Positions 42,362-53,559 of a stretch of DNA of 64,000 bases are shown piece after piece (the first letter of the stretch is position 1; every line of letters begins with the position of its first letter). The DNA comes from Ananas comosus. Lineage: Eukaryota > Streptophyta > Magnoliopsida > Poales > Bromeliaceae. A program made the translations under genes and the position numbers. The stretch is from contig NC_033631.1 in the NCBI RefSeq assembly GCF_001540865.1, forward strand, positions 9,803,133-9,867,132. The letters run 5' to 3'. A model generated the notes under the pieces. The model had not been told where the DNA came from and did no database searches. It was given only the letters and a program-made list of their open reading frames with translations.

Positions 42362-45300
42362 GAGTTTAGCTGGAATACTATCGGTAGCAAACGGGCTCCG
42401 TTGCCATCTATTTGTTTTCGATGATGGAGCCTCCAAATCGACGATCGGTACCGTTGAAAATAATCTATATATACCACTTGAACCATCTAGAAATCAAATT
42501 TCATACTTTTCCAATATTGTTCTCTTGTTTATCAAGTGAGCGTAAAAATGAACGGCTGAAAATGAATATCTTCTAAAAAGTGATGGTAGGAATTTTGTAA
42601 TCAAGATCGAGAGTATAGATCTTGTTCTAAATAGTTTAAAGAATTTTCTAACCAAAATTCAATTGATTTGGATAGTTTTATACCGTTAAACAAGAAAACG
42701 CCTCATATCGACCATTAAAATTACAAATTTTGAAATCTTTTGATTATTAGATCAATGATATCAAAAAGATTTAAAATTTGATTTTTAGATACTTCAAATA
42801 ATATAGTTCATATTCAACACTGCCGATCATCGATTTGAAGTCTTCATCATCGAAAATAAATTTTGAAATCTTTTGATTATTAGATCAATGATATCAAAAA
42901 GATTTAAAATTTGATTTTTAGATACTTCAAATAATATAGTTCATATTCAACACTGCCGATCATCGATTTGAAGTCTTCATCATCGAAAATAAATTTTGAA
43001 ATCTTTTGATTATTAGATCAATGATATCAAAAAGATTTAAAATTTGATTTTTAGATACTTCAAATAATATAGTTCATATTCAACACTGCCGATCATCGAT
43101 TTGAAGTCTTCATCATCGAAAATAAATTTTGAAATCTTTTGATTATTAGATCAATGATATCAAAAAGATTTAAAATTTGATTTTTAGATACTTCAAATAA
43201 TATAGTTCATATTCAACACTGCCGATCATCGATTTGAAGTCTTCATCATCGAAAATAAATTTTGAAATCTTTTGATTATTAGATCAATGATATCAAAAAG
43301 ATTTAAAATTTGATTTTTAGATACTTCAAATAGTATAGATCATATTCAACGCTGCCGATCATCGATTTGAAGGCTTCATCATCGAAAATAAATAGGTGAC
43401 AAACGAAACATATTTGCTACCGATAATATTCCAGCTCATATATATATATATATATATATAGACGCACACACACAAAGAAGCCTTACTATCAAAGCAAAAG
43501 CAAATTAATTGCATGGAAATATCACATCAATTCGCACCGACTAATTCTGGTGAAATATTTAAAACGTGACTTGGCACGGGGTTAGGTCGAACTGAGCGTG
43601 GTGTGCAGGGACTGAGCCACAACTTAACTTTTAGAGGGGACCAATGAAAAGTTTTTATAATTATTATATATTTAAAATCAGTGATTATTGATTAGATTTT
43701 TTTTTAAAAATTGATTTAAATACTTTAAAGGACATATTTGGGAGGGGGTGGCCCATCCAGAATGAGTTTGACTTGTAAATAGAAGGGTAAATTGCACGTT
43801 TTGTCCTCAAATTATAGGGCAGTTGATCATTTAGTCTTCAAATTTAAATTTATTATAATTTATATTTCAGATATTTAAAATTATTATAATCAAGGTTAAA
43901 TTTTACCGTATTGTTGATATCAAAGTAATATAATATTTTAATTATTAGTGTATTATTAATCACAATACTACCATATTATCTCTATATCAGCGATGTATTA
44001 ATATTTAATCANAATTGCATGGAAATATCACATCAATTCGCACCGACTAATTCTGGTGAAATATTTAAAACGTGACTTGGCACGGGGTTAGGTAGAACTG
44101 AGCGCGGTGTGCAGGGACTGAGCTACAACTTAACTTTTAGAGGGGACCAATGAAAAGTTTTTATAATTATTATATACTTAAAATCAGTGATTATTGATTA
44201 GATTTTTTTAAAAAAATTGATTTAAATACTTTAAAGGACATATTTGGGAGGGGGTGGCCCATCCAGAATGAGTTTGACTTGTAAATAGAAGGGTAAATTG
44301 CACGTTTTGTCCTCAAATTATAGGGCAGTTGATCATTTAGTCTTCAAATTTAAATTTATTATAATTTATATTTCAGATATTTAAAATTATTATAATCAAG
44401 GTTAAATTTTACCGTATTGTTGATATCAAAGTAATATAATATTTTAATTATTAGTGTATTATTAATCACAATACTACTATATTATCTCTATATCAGCGAT
44501 GTATTAATATTTAATCAAATGAATTTAATTATAAAAATTATAAAAATTAAAAAAGTCTGAGCTAAAAATTATAATAAATTAAAATTTAAGAACTAAAGTG
44601 TCATCAGTCTCATAGTTTGAGAACCAAACGTGCAATTTACCCTAAGTACAAAGTACCGATGATTTACCGAGTAGCCAGAGACGCCCCCAGGGTCTACAAA
44701 AGACGAGGTGTGGAACACGCCGACGCAGCCGTCGAACGCTCGACACAGGCTATCGAGGTCCATGACGTTCGCCATCACCGTCCATACGCCATCTCTCCCC
44801 ATCTCGCCGAACATCTCCATCTCCCTTAGCTTGTCTAGATCCTCTGTGCCATGAATTTCACAGCTCAATGAAGTTAGGAGTCGATGTTCTTTGAGAAGAG
44901 ACAATCATATTAAGGGTTTATTTGGCTGTACCGTAAAGTACCATTTGAATAGAGTTATTTCTAAATGTAGCATACTTGAATTGTCCTAACCACTTTTCTT
45001 TGGAAGAGGACCAAGACATTGGATCAAATTCAACTTTTGATTATAGGAAAAATTCTTGATATTTTTATTTGCCAAAAGCATAAAATTACCATCCATTGTC
45101 TCCAGCATAGATAGCAAGGTAATTGATAATAATAACCGTGATTCTAAATTTGAAATTTACTTATTTTATATTTTTAACTGAATTTATATTTTTTAAAAAA
45201 ACGAAACAGAGCTTTATTAATGTAACAACACAAAATACCGTGGAAATCATACTCTATTAAAATGTCAGCATCAATACTGCATCAACGCATGAAACGTACA

Positions 45301-48300
45301 TTTCTATCCCTATCACATCATTGATTGTGTGGCCGTGTCCACAACTCCGTATTAAAGGAGGAATTCTACACTGTCACACTTGCACCACGTCATCAATAAC
45401 AAGCCAATCACATTCCTTCTTTTTAAATAAAAGTACAATAAAAATACTTTTTTACAATCATGATGGGACATATATTCTTAAAAGGATTAATTTGATTGGT
45501 TTGTTACGCCACGTCACTAATATACCCGTTGCATTCTAGAATTTTTCGTATTAAAGAGGATTTATGCAACTGTGGCATAGCAAATTATTCTTTTTTTTTT
45601 TTCTTTGCTTTACTTTTTGTACAAACAATTTGATTATGGGATGCTACAAATTTGTGACATTGTTTAAAATTTGGTAGATTCGAACTATTTTTTTAAAGAA
45701 TCACACTAAATTGTCCCTCTACCGGCTTTTTCAGAGAGAAAAGTCGATTAAATTTTTTAAAAAAACGAACTAAATTTATAAAATATAAAGAAAAGTTGCC
45801 GATATGAAAATTTGGTCAGATAAAAAAAAACAGGCCGAATATGTAAATTTTAAAAATAGTCCAGATATGAAAGTGGCAAAAATTAAAAAAAAATTATGCA
45901 AAAAAGTTTGTTTTTTTTTTTTTTAACTTTTAACAAATCAAGAGAGGGTATTATTCTGAGGTGGCTTTTTGTAGCAAAACCATTCAACTTTTCTCATTGG
46001 AAAAGAAAAATTACGCATGGCCCCGTTGTTAATATATAAATATTTTTTTATTTTTAATTTATTTTAGGGGAAAGGTTGGAGTAGTGTCTTTATCCTGAAA
46101 GATGAATACAAAGTGTCTTTTTTTTTCTTTTTTTCTTTTTCTCAGTACTATGGTCTCCCACGGATTCATATAAACAAGGGGCTAAAGATTTAATTAATAA
46201 AAGAAATTAATTTTAGGAGAGATAAAAGGGGAATATATGGGGTAGGACTTAGGAGGGGAAAAAAGTAAAAATTTATGGAGACACCCCTCAAGTTTACCCC
46301 GTTCTTAAATAGCCCCCCTCAATTTTTTTTTTCTTTCTATTTCTAGCTATCTAATATTTGATTTTTTGGAATTGCATTATTCCTGTTATTTGAATAGTTT
46401 GCTAAATATAATTGTTCTATTACCCATTAGCCATTAGTTTCTAATTTTATTTAAAATAAACTAATTAAAACCACAAAATTTGATAAACTTATAGATAATT
46501 TTGATAAAACTCTCAAAAAAAATTTTTTTTGTCTAAATTACTTAATTCCAAAACAAAAGTGAAGAGAGCCTCAATAAAATTTAAGTTATAATTAAGGGGT
46601 CATTTCAAAACGAAATAGACTTGAGGGGGTCTCCATACAATTTTACCCAAAAAAAAAAAAAAGAAAGTTGCCAACAACTGAGACGAGTTCTTGCAACTTG
46701 GAGGGGAAGTGCAACACGTAAAGATGAAAAAGTGCTAAAGAAATAAAAAAAAAAAAATTAAAAAGCAAAAGTACAATTATTCTAAATTCCATTGTTATCC
46801 AAATTGGGTGCTCTAATCCTTATCCCAAATTATTTAATTATATTCATTAGTTATCCAGGTTTTATATTTTTTTACCTATTATTACTTATCCGTAAATTGA
46901 TTCTTTTTTTTAATTATATATTCTAAATCAAACAATGCTTCAGCTTAATTCGTGATGAAGATAGAGAGTAAAAAAAACATAAAAACATTATATATGTCAA
47001 TAGACCAGTAACTTACAAAAATAGTTTCACAATTTTAACTAGAGTACAACTGTAAGTACTCAAAAAAAAAAAAAAAAAAACGTTTTTTTTCATAAATTAT
47101 TGGTACATATAAAAAACGTTTAACTGATTTATACACACAGATTAAAATACACCACGCAAATTTGATGTTACATGAACGAGCCCGCAAAGCTACTCCCTAA
47201 AATGTTGTCACTGTTGATATGAAATATATGAAACTTTGTAAATAGAATCGTGCACGGAACTTAAAAGCATTAAATTAAATAAACTTATGGAGACATGGAC
47301 ATCAAGTAGAGCATCCTTTAATTTGCAGGCCCAAAGCGTTAATTTAGCGTAGGTAAAATTGCTAGTGCAGTAGATTCCCTTTTTTAAGGCTTAATAGCAG
47401 TAGAAGCGCTCTCGTGGTGGGAGGGACCACTTGCTGTCGCTACTTTCCAAAAATAGTTGAGGTAAAATTTTGGCTTTTCGCATTTAACATCAACCACTCA
47501 CCTCCCAAGAAACAGAAAAATAAAAATAAAAAATTGTGGTAGCCAATTCATTTCTCAACAAAATACCTAACTTGCCTTGGCCCTGATGATTTTCTAGTTA
47601 AATATATGTATAATTAATGTCTTAAACTTTATATATATATATATATAGGCTAAATAAAGTACTATACAAAAGTAGTATTTTAAAAAAGACGTAGCACTAC
47701 TTATCAAAATTTGTAATAAAACACAATGATGATAAATGTACGCCATCCGGCTAATCATTTAGATCTAGATCATACTGTTTAATCAATCATCCACTCGGCC
47801 AATCGTGTATTTTTTATTTCAAGGATCGAACACTGATAACCACCGATGAGTTGGTACTTTTAAGAGTATAAGAGCATGATCGAGTCAAAAGTACGAAAAA
47901 TTTTGATGATTAGTTTTCTTGATTGATTGTCTATAGAGGGGGGGGGAGGGGGGCGGGCGCAGGATATTTTCTTCTCGGAAAGTTCAATCGAGGGAAATAA
48001 CTCAAAATCAGAACAATTAAAAATTAGCTTAGCGGCGGCGATCGTGCCGCGATCGGGACGTACCTTGGGTCTCGATCGCGAGGCGGACGGTGTAGCCGAG
48101 GGCGAGGAGGCGGTTGACGACGGCGAAGCCGACGAAGGAGATGCCGCCGGTGACGCACACGGCGCGCGCGTCGCCGCCCCCTCCGTCGCCGTCCGCCGCC
48201 CGCTTCGCCGCCGCCGATCGCAGCTTCCACGAGTCGGCGGCGGCGTCGACGGCGCTCCGGCGGCCCTGCAGCAACATCGCGCGCATCTCCTCCACCTCCG

Positions 48301-48334
48301 CCTCCAAGCTATGCGTGCTCCTCAAAACCCCCAT
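38313..48334 (-). CDS. cinnamoyl-CoA-reductase-like / SNL6-like protein (five exons, 369 aa)
   Basis: Exons on the minus strand are 48334-48064, 44843-44668, 39754-39554, 39305-39152 and 38620-38313. They total 1110 bases, keep the frame at every join and use GT/AG at all introns (phases 1, 0, 0, 1). The product is an NAD(P)-binding extended short-chain reductase. It starts [17 protein letters not shown], a helical extension, then has the nucleotide motif [12 protein letters not shown] (TG at 62-63, G69), FTSS at 178-181 and LWFALGK at 217-223. [12 protein letters not shown] lies in exon 4. The wording matches the CCR-like SNL6 subgroup better than lignin CCR. At the usual YxxxK site this protein has F219...K223, so the catalytic Tyr is missing, and its activity is uncertain. 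Introns 1 (3.2 kb) and 2 (4.9 kb) are full of repeats. Confidence 0.9.
38621..39151 (-). other. intron 4 of the reductase gene
   Basis: It lies between exon 5 (acceptor ACTCGCAG) and exon 4 (donor GTTAGAGC). AT-rich, with a repeated AATTTGGTG/TTGGTGCAAAAAG theme; nothing else recognised. Confidence 0.8.
42083..42285. mobile_element. short MITE of the GGCTGGAATGCT family
   Basis: It starts AGGCTGGAATGCTTCTAATA and ends with an inverse-like TTATTAGGAGCAGCC. A relative lies truncated at the window end (63854), and more decayed ones at 3505-3745, 26545-26750 and 41810-42000. An abortive copy of its first ~28 bases precedes it at 42041. Confidence 0.55.
42362..43440. mobile_element. fold-back MITE with expanded internal array
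   Basis: The left arm (TTAGCTGGAATACTATCGGT...ATGATGGAGCCTCCAAATCG) is the inverse of the right arm (CGATTTGAAGGCTTCATCAT...GCTACCGATAATATTCCAGC). The simpler version of this element is the 272-bp palindrome at 54091-54362. Confidence 0.75.
42727..43391. repeat. tandem array, five 133-bp units
   Basis: Units starting TTTTGAAATCTTTTGATT lie at 42727, 42860, 42993, 43126 and 43259, exactly 133 apart. The first four appear identical to each other over most of their length; the last has a few changes. The array grew inside the MITE's right arm. Confidence 0.92.
43507..44517. repeat. adjacent 505-bp duplication with a single N between copies
   Basis: 43507-44011 and 44013-44517 are almost identical and directly adjacent apart from the N at 44012. 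The pattern is what two unmerged overlapping contig ends look like. Confidence 0.9.
44291..44642. mobile_element. MITE with GGGTAAATTGCACG ends
   Basis: The ends GGGTAAATTGCACG and CGTGCAATTTACCC are exact inverses. The element is 352 bases and lies 25 bases from the intron 2 donor. A truncated copy (43791-44011) is part of the 505-bp duplication. Confidence 0.8.
44844..48063 (-). other. intron 1 of the reductase gene (3.2 kb)
   Basis: Donor GTACGT, acceptor GCACAG. It is AT-rich with many A and T runs. It contains the MITE at 46265-46646, a decayed short MITE around 47650-47870 and a G-rich run at 47936-47958 close to the donor. Confidence 0.8.
46265..46646. mobile_element. MITE with GGAGAC-CCCTCAAG ends
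   Basis: The left end GTAAAAATTTATGGAGACAC and right end (inverse GTAAAATTGTATGGAGACCC) are ~36-base imperfect inverted repeats. Solo arms of the same family occur near 32220 and 36640. Confidence 0.75.
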
Positions 48335-48336
48335 TC

Positions 48337-48368
<32 letters not shown>

Positions 48369-48474
48369 AATTCCTCTGCTCAGTTTGGGGGAGGGGAGGG
48401 GATGGGAAATGGGTACGGCGATGGGGAAGAGGTGGTTTTGCAAGTGGAGGATTAGGTGGCCTCCCCGGGGAGAT

Positions 48475-48483
48475 ATTTATATA
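48475..48483 (-). promoter_or_regulatory. TATA box of the reductase gene
   Basis: TATATAAAT on the minus strand lies about 140 bases before the ATG at 48334, which would place the transcription start near 48445. A CT-rich run (48341-48368, GA on the coding strand) just before the ATG lies in the predicted leader. Confidence 0.6.
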
Positions 48484-49255
48484 GTGAAGAGAGAGTTTTT
48501 TTTATTTTTTATTTTTAATTTTTAATTTTTAAATTTTACTTTTCCAAATATGCGGACCCGGAGAATGTACGCGGATGCTTTACCAAAGCCCCGGCTTCGG
48601 GCTCATGAATTAGGAGCAGTTACCAACCGTCCTTGCCAAGAGGCAAAAAATTTGATTGTTGATACTCAAAATTTTCAGTTCAAATTTTTAATTGAATCAT
48701 ATTTTTAAATAAATTTATTTTTAAATAAAATAAATAAATCAGGTATTATACTATTTATTTTTCAAAAAAAATTATAGTAGTCTTTTGGTGGTAAAAGTGC
48801 ATAGCGACTCCTCATTTATAGTCCGAATTTGAAATAATCTCTTGTCTCTTTTATTTTAATTAGTTGTAAGGTGTTTGATACGTGGCTTAGAAATATTATC
48901 AAAAAAAATTATATATTTTTATGAGTTAATAATTTTAATCAATTAACTTAGAAGCTTTCATAAATTAATTATTAGTCCACTAAATTTGTCCGTAATTTGC
49001 CAAATTCAGTTAGCCAGTTTATAGAACTATTGCATTCAATAAAATTTTGGTTTAATTAACTCGAACAATCAAAATTAACAAAATAAAAATCAAGTAAAAA
49101 GTGTGATTTGTTTTTTCTTTAAGATATTCATAGGCCACATGCGTATACGCTTTTTCATTTGAAACTGAATTTAATTCCGAATTAAACGAGATACATGCCT
49201 ACTAACTGTTGTAATCAGTAACAGTAATTTAAAAAGAGTAAAGCGAAAGGGCTGT
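48484..49255. other. upstream intergenic with a degraded SINE
   Basis: 48626-48775 is an old plus-strand member of the SINE family: the head ACCGTCCTTGCCAAGAGGCAAA is altered, the B box is lost, and the ATTTATTTTTAAATAAAATAAA body survives. The remainder is AT-rich without features. Confidence 0.5.
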
Positions 49256-49295
49256 TTAGGATGGCCCATTGTTGACGAGTTTACATTCATTTTGG

Positions 49296-49470
49296 CCCCG
49301 ATCTTTTTGGGTTGGAACTCGAGTTCGACAAGGCACGATACGGCACAACACGATACGAACATACATACATTTTCGTCTCGGTCTTTTTGGGTTGGAACTT
49401 AGTTCGACACAGTACGATACGGCACGACACGACACGATACGGCGCGGCGCGGCTCGGCTCAAAGAGTTTG
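49296..49470. repeat. tandem ~100-bp repeat with CACGATACGG motifs
   Basis: TTTTTGGGTTGGAACT followed by AGTTCGACA and several CACGATACGG/CGGCACGACA units occurs twice. The overlapping open frames on both strands are a product of the repeat, not genes. Confidence 0.8.
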
Positions 49471-51181
49471 GTTGGATGGGAAATGCAGCTAACAACGTGG
49501 ACCAGTGCAAGTCCAAGATGTACGACGTTTGTCAAAAGGGCAAGTGAGGGGGTTTGAATCAGTTTATGCCATGTGTAGTTTAGATCTACCCAAGGAAACC
49601 AAAAAAAAAAGTTGAATTTTCATATTCTACTTGGAAAAAAAGTTGAATTTTTATATTCTACTTGGGTCACATGTCTCAGTCCACATGTGAAAAACCCACA
49701 GATTTTGTTTTGGAATTCGCGTCACAAAAAATTAGTACTCAAGAAGAGAAAGTTTGTGACAATGTGATAGCCTACACTTTAGAATTTTTAAACTGGAAAT
49801 GTCGAGTAATCAAATGTTTTGTATTATACAAATCAATTCATCATCTACATTTTCAACTTGTTGCTATGTAAATTAAATTATTACACTTAATTATTCTGTT
49901 GCTTTATTTTTATTTTATCGTAAGTTTTTATCACTGGATAAACACAATAGCTAAGTAGTATTTTGTTGAAAACCATAATATAATATGGTAATTTACTATT
50001 CTATAATATGTATTTTATCATCCTATGATTTATCGAAATTATAGTTAGCGTTCGGTTTTTCATCATGGCCAATATAAGGATGCCAATATTATTATTTTTT
50101 TTCTTTTTTACTTTTTTAGAAATCTGCCAACATTGTTTGAGTTGGTATTAATTGGCTCACACGCATCATAAGATTCAATTAATTAAACAAACTTAAGTTG
50201 CATTCAATCATAAATTAGGAGAGCTATGCAATCACAATGCAGTTGGTTAGGGACCATAGTCATGTCCGCTGAATCTAAAAAGAAAAATACTACTTGTACA
50301 CTCAAAAATAGTGTATAAATTTTACATCCAGCCCATTAAAATGTTTCTAAGAATTATAGTACTAAATAACATAATTAGTAAGAGTACTGAAAAAATATTA
50401 ACTATTGGATTAATAGAGTGTAAGATTTATATCCACGCTAGTGTTCATCCTAAATAGCTTTAGGATATCTTTTGGGGTTAAGAAACAATCTACGGGCTTC
50501 TTTAAAAAAAAAAAAAATTATAAAGCAGGAGAAAATATTTGCCTACTTCTAGATTTCCAATTTGATTGGACAAATATCTTCTTTCTAGAGGATTGAGACT
50601 TGCAAACATCATTTGATGGCTAAAGCAAGTGCAAAGTGCTTTAATTTCCCCACAAGACGGGCTAATTTCTCAACTATTATTAATTTAAGTTGATGTTTAT
50701 TATTCATTGTCAAAATCATTTTGAATTTTTTGCTTACCTCAAGTGTTAATAATTAATTGGTGTTCTTTTCACTATTCTACCTTTCTTTTTTTTTTACCAC
50801 TCCCTGTATATATATGTACCTCAAATTGTTCCATATTAAATGAACTAGATAATTACATAACAAAATAAAAATTATTATGGTACTAATACCAGTAACTCAA
50901 ATCTTGATATTTAATGTCATATAATTAAAAAATTCAACAAGCTCTTATTATTGGTGAGTATGCTATGCTATGATTATTGTGTTGTAGGTAAATAGAAATT
51001 CTACAGAAGAAACTATGATATATAAATCTTGGCGGAGTCTGTAAAGTCATTTTCTTTCTCAACTTTCTTTTAACAAGAAAAATAAAAATCAAACTCAGAA
51101 CATCTTGAAGATTTTGGAGACTTAGAACCGGCTCTGATATCCGTAATATTGAAAGGATCAATCTAACATATAACAATTCAA
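49471..51181. other. AT-rich intergenic, nothing recognised
   Basis: No supported gene. A 29-base AAAAAAGTTGAATTTTCATATTCTACTTGG-like unit is duplicated near 49605-49665. Confidence 0.5.
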
Positions 51182-51406
51182 CCGACTGTCCCTAGAGCAA
51201 GTGGCAAAGGGCTTGGTTGTTGGTATTCGAGACCTAAGTTCGAATCCTAATTTTTTTTTTTTGAGAGATAGGTAGCACGTTAGCCGCTTCGTTTATTTCA
51301 GTTCGAATCCTAGTTGATTCACATTTCCAGCTAAGTTTATTTCTAAATAAAATAAACGAAGCGGGTAGCGTGCTACCTATCTCTAAAAATATATATATAT
51401 ATATAT
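51182..51406 (+). mobile_element. tRNA-derived SINE carrying a second, nested SINE fragment
   Basis: The outer SINE is flanked by ATATAACAATTCAA (51168-51181 and 51407-51420). Inside it, 51250-51300 is a 51-base minus-strand SINE tail flanked by GTTCGAATCCTA on both sides (51238-51249, 51301-51312). The nested target site is the outer element's own B box. Confidence 0.88.
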
Positions 51407-51420
51407 ATATAACAATTCAA

Positions 51421-52282
51421 AATTAAAGTAGACTTTTTTTAATCTTTTTTCTCAACATTTTTTAACGATTAGTATGGAAATTAAACTTAGAACTTCTTAA
51501 AACGGAGGAGGATTAGAACTGTCTCTAATATCCATAATAACCAAAAGATTGATCAAGTAAAAAATAATTCAGAATTAATCTTAATAATCCCTTATAGTTT
51601 TGCTTATGTGAGAATGTGAGATTTCAAAATGTATCATATATATGTTTTCTAAAGTCAGAGACATCTTACCCATATAGTTTTCTAAGCATCCACATATACA
51701 TAATATATAGGTCAATGATCGAACCACATAAATTTTTATTTCTTATGTTTTTGTTGTTCTTGCTTTTGGTTTATCGTAAGAGTACATCTTTGTGTTTTGT
51801 CGTGGTTATCGCTTTTTCTTTTTGTTTTTTGTGTACATGCTCCTTTACAAAACGAGATTATTAAGTGATTAAGTTGCACTTTTAATAATTTTCATCCATC
51901 TGAAGTTGGTGTAACGTGCCAATTCAAAGCCTTCTATTTTCCAATGTTCTTTGTTACGTGCCAAATTCAAAGCCTTCTATTTGACAATGCGAAGAGAATA
52001 ATCTAAACTGGATCCCATAAGAAACAAGAATTCATTTTTGGAAAGAGATTGAAAAGGAATAAGCACAGTGAGATTCAAGATCAAAAAACAAATAAAAAAG
52101 AATGTAAGGACATGGGGATCCATTTATAAACATAGTCTCTATTTACATAAGCTTGAATGACATACGCTTGAGTTCATATTGAAATGAAGCGAGATTGGAT
52201 TTTCTGAATTACTTATGACAAAATTGTCATAATGGAAATGTGAAATTATTGAGTAGTCTACTTCCCTGATGAATCATTTTAA
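51421..52282. other. AT-rich intergenic, source unclear near the ycf2 fragment
   Basis: No gene. 52020-52282 is more balanced in composition and might be organelle-derived like the adjoining fragment, but I do not recognise it as the ycf2 upstream sequence. Confidence 0.4.
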
Positions 52283-52837
52283 ATGAATTCCATTGGACCT
52301 AGAAAGGAGACATTGGAAGAATCTTTTTGGTCTTCCAATATCAATAGGTTGATTGTTTCGCTCCTGTATCTTCCAAAAGGGAAAAAGATTTCTGAGAGTT
52401 GTTTCATGGATCCGCAAGAGATTACTTGGGTTCTCCCAATAAATAAAAAGTGTATCATGCGGAGTTCGCGATGGTGGAGGAACCGGATCGGAAAAAAGAG
52501 GGATTTTAGTTGTAAGATATCTAATGAAACCGTAGCTGGAATTGAGATCTCATTCAAAGAGAAAGATAGCAAATATCTGGAGTTTCTTTTTTTATCCTAT
52601 ATGGATGATCCGATCCGCAAGGACCATGATTGGGAATTGTTTGATCGTCTTTCTCCGAGGAAGAAGCGAAACATAATCAACTTGAATTCGGGACAGCTAT
52701 TCGAAATCTTAGGGAAAGACTTGATTTGTTATCTCATGTCTGCTTTTCGTGAAAAAAGACCAATTGAAGGGAAGGGTTTCTTCAAACAGCAAGGAGCTGA
52801 GGCAACTATTCAATCAAATGATATTGAGCATGTTTCC
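52283..52837 (+). pseudogene. ycf2: plastid ycf2 fragment (nuclear insertion or contaminating join)
   Basis: An open stretch of 185 codons starts [19 protein letters not shown] and runs through [19 protein letters not shown] to QSNDIEHVS. This is the N-terminal part of the giant plastid Ycf2 protein, part of the inner-envelope motor complex in chloroplasts. Intact Ycf2 is over 2000 residues, so this is a small piece. It lacks ~4-5 codons after NKKCIM compared with my memory of the family and has further substitutions, so it has drifted. It ends exactly at the N at 52838. It cannot work in the nucleus. Confidence 0.85.
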
Positions 52838-52838
52838 N

Positions 52839-52971
52839 TCGAAAAAAACTAAAATTTTATTTCTAAGAATTTCATAAACCCTAGATCATATTTAACGGTG
52901 TGGATCGTTAATTTGAACACCGTAAGATCGAAAACAAGAAGCTCCGGTACTATAGATAGTATAGTAGCCTA

Positions 52972-53008
<37 letters not shown>
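52839..53008. mobile_element. right half of a fold-back MITE, left half missing at the N
   Basis: It starts inside the family motif TCGAAAAAAACTAAAATTTT and runs through GGAGCTCC..GGTACTATAGATAG to an AT run. The corresponding left half is absent: plastid sequence stands in its place on the other side of the N. Confidence 0.7.
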
Positions 53009-53010
<2 letters not shown>

Positions 53011-53556
53011 GGGCTACTATACTCTTATGAGTATTGGACCCTTCGTACTCATAAGTTATTTTCGATGATGGAGCTTCCGAATCGACGATCCACTCCGTTA
53101 AATATGATCTTAGAGTATTTGAAACTTTTAGAAAATAAATTTCGTAATTTTTCGAAATCATAATAAAGTCCATTAAGTGAGCATAAAATGATCGGTCAAA
53201 ATCGAACGACGTCCTAAAAATAGATGATCGGACCTTCAATTTAAGATCGGAGTTATTAATCTATATCTAGATAGTGAATAGAATTTTTTATTAAAAATTT
53301 AACCTATTCCGATTCTTTTGCACCGTTAAACTAGCATGCAAGTATCCCATACCGGCCGTTAAAATTTGTCAATTTTGTGAGCTTTTGATCGTAAGATAAA
53401 TGATGTCGAAAAATTATGAAATTTGATTTCTAGAAATTTTAAATGCTCTAGAAAATATTTAACGGTATGCATCGTCGATTCGAAACTCTATCATCGAAAA
53501 CGGCTTATGAGTACGAAAGCGATCGTACTCATAAAAGTATAGTAGCCGGACTCTAT
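53009..53556. mobile_element. fold-back MITE, copy A
   Basis: Long inverted arms of ~120 bases: left GTAGGGCTACTATACTCTTA...GATGATGGAGCTTCC, right its inverse ending AAAAGTATAGTAGCCGGAC. No coding capacity. Confidence 0.8.
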
Positions 53557-53559
53557 ATG

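Larger units (their letters stand above)
39755..44667 (-). other. intron 2 of the reductase gene (4.9 kb, repeat-filled)
   Basis: Acceptor TTTCTGCAG, donor GTAAAT. 39800-41650 is moderately GC and unrecognised, with no credible frame. 41779-41808 and 42005-42032 are AT microsatellites. 41810-42285 has two decayed MITEs and 42306-42344 is a CT run. 42362-43440 is a fold-back MITE containing a 5 x 133-bp array. 43507-44517 is an adjacent duplication split by an N, and a further MITE ends 25 bases inside the donor. Confidence 0.8.

Noticed and set aside
42727..43391. CRISPR-like array
   Set aside because: Units are contiguous 133-bp repeats without unique spacers, in a plant intron; it is a tandem satellite.
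49169..49557. Six overlapping open frames with CRIVP/VVSCRIV repeats
   Set aside because: They arise from a tandem CACGATACGG repeat read in all frames; no family similarity.
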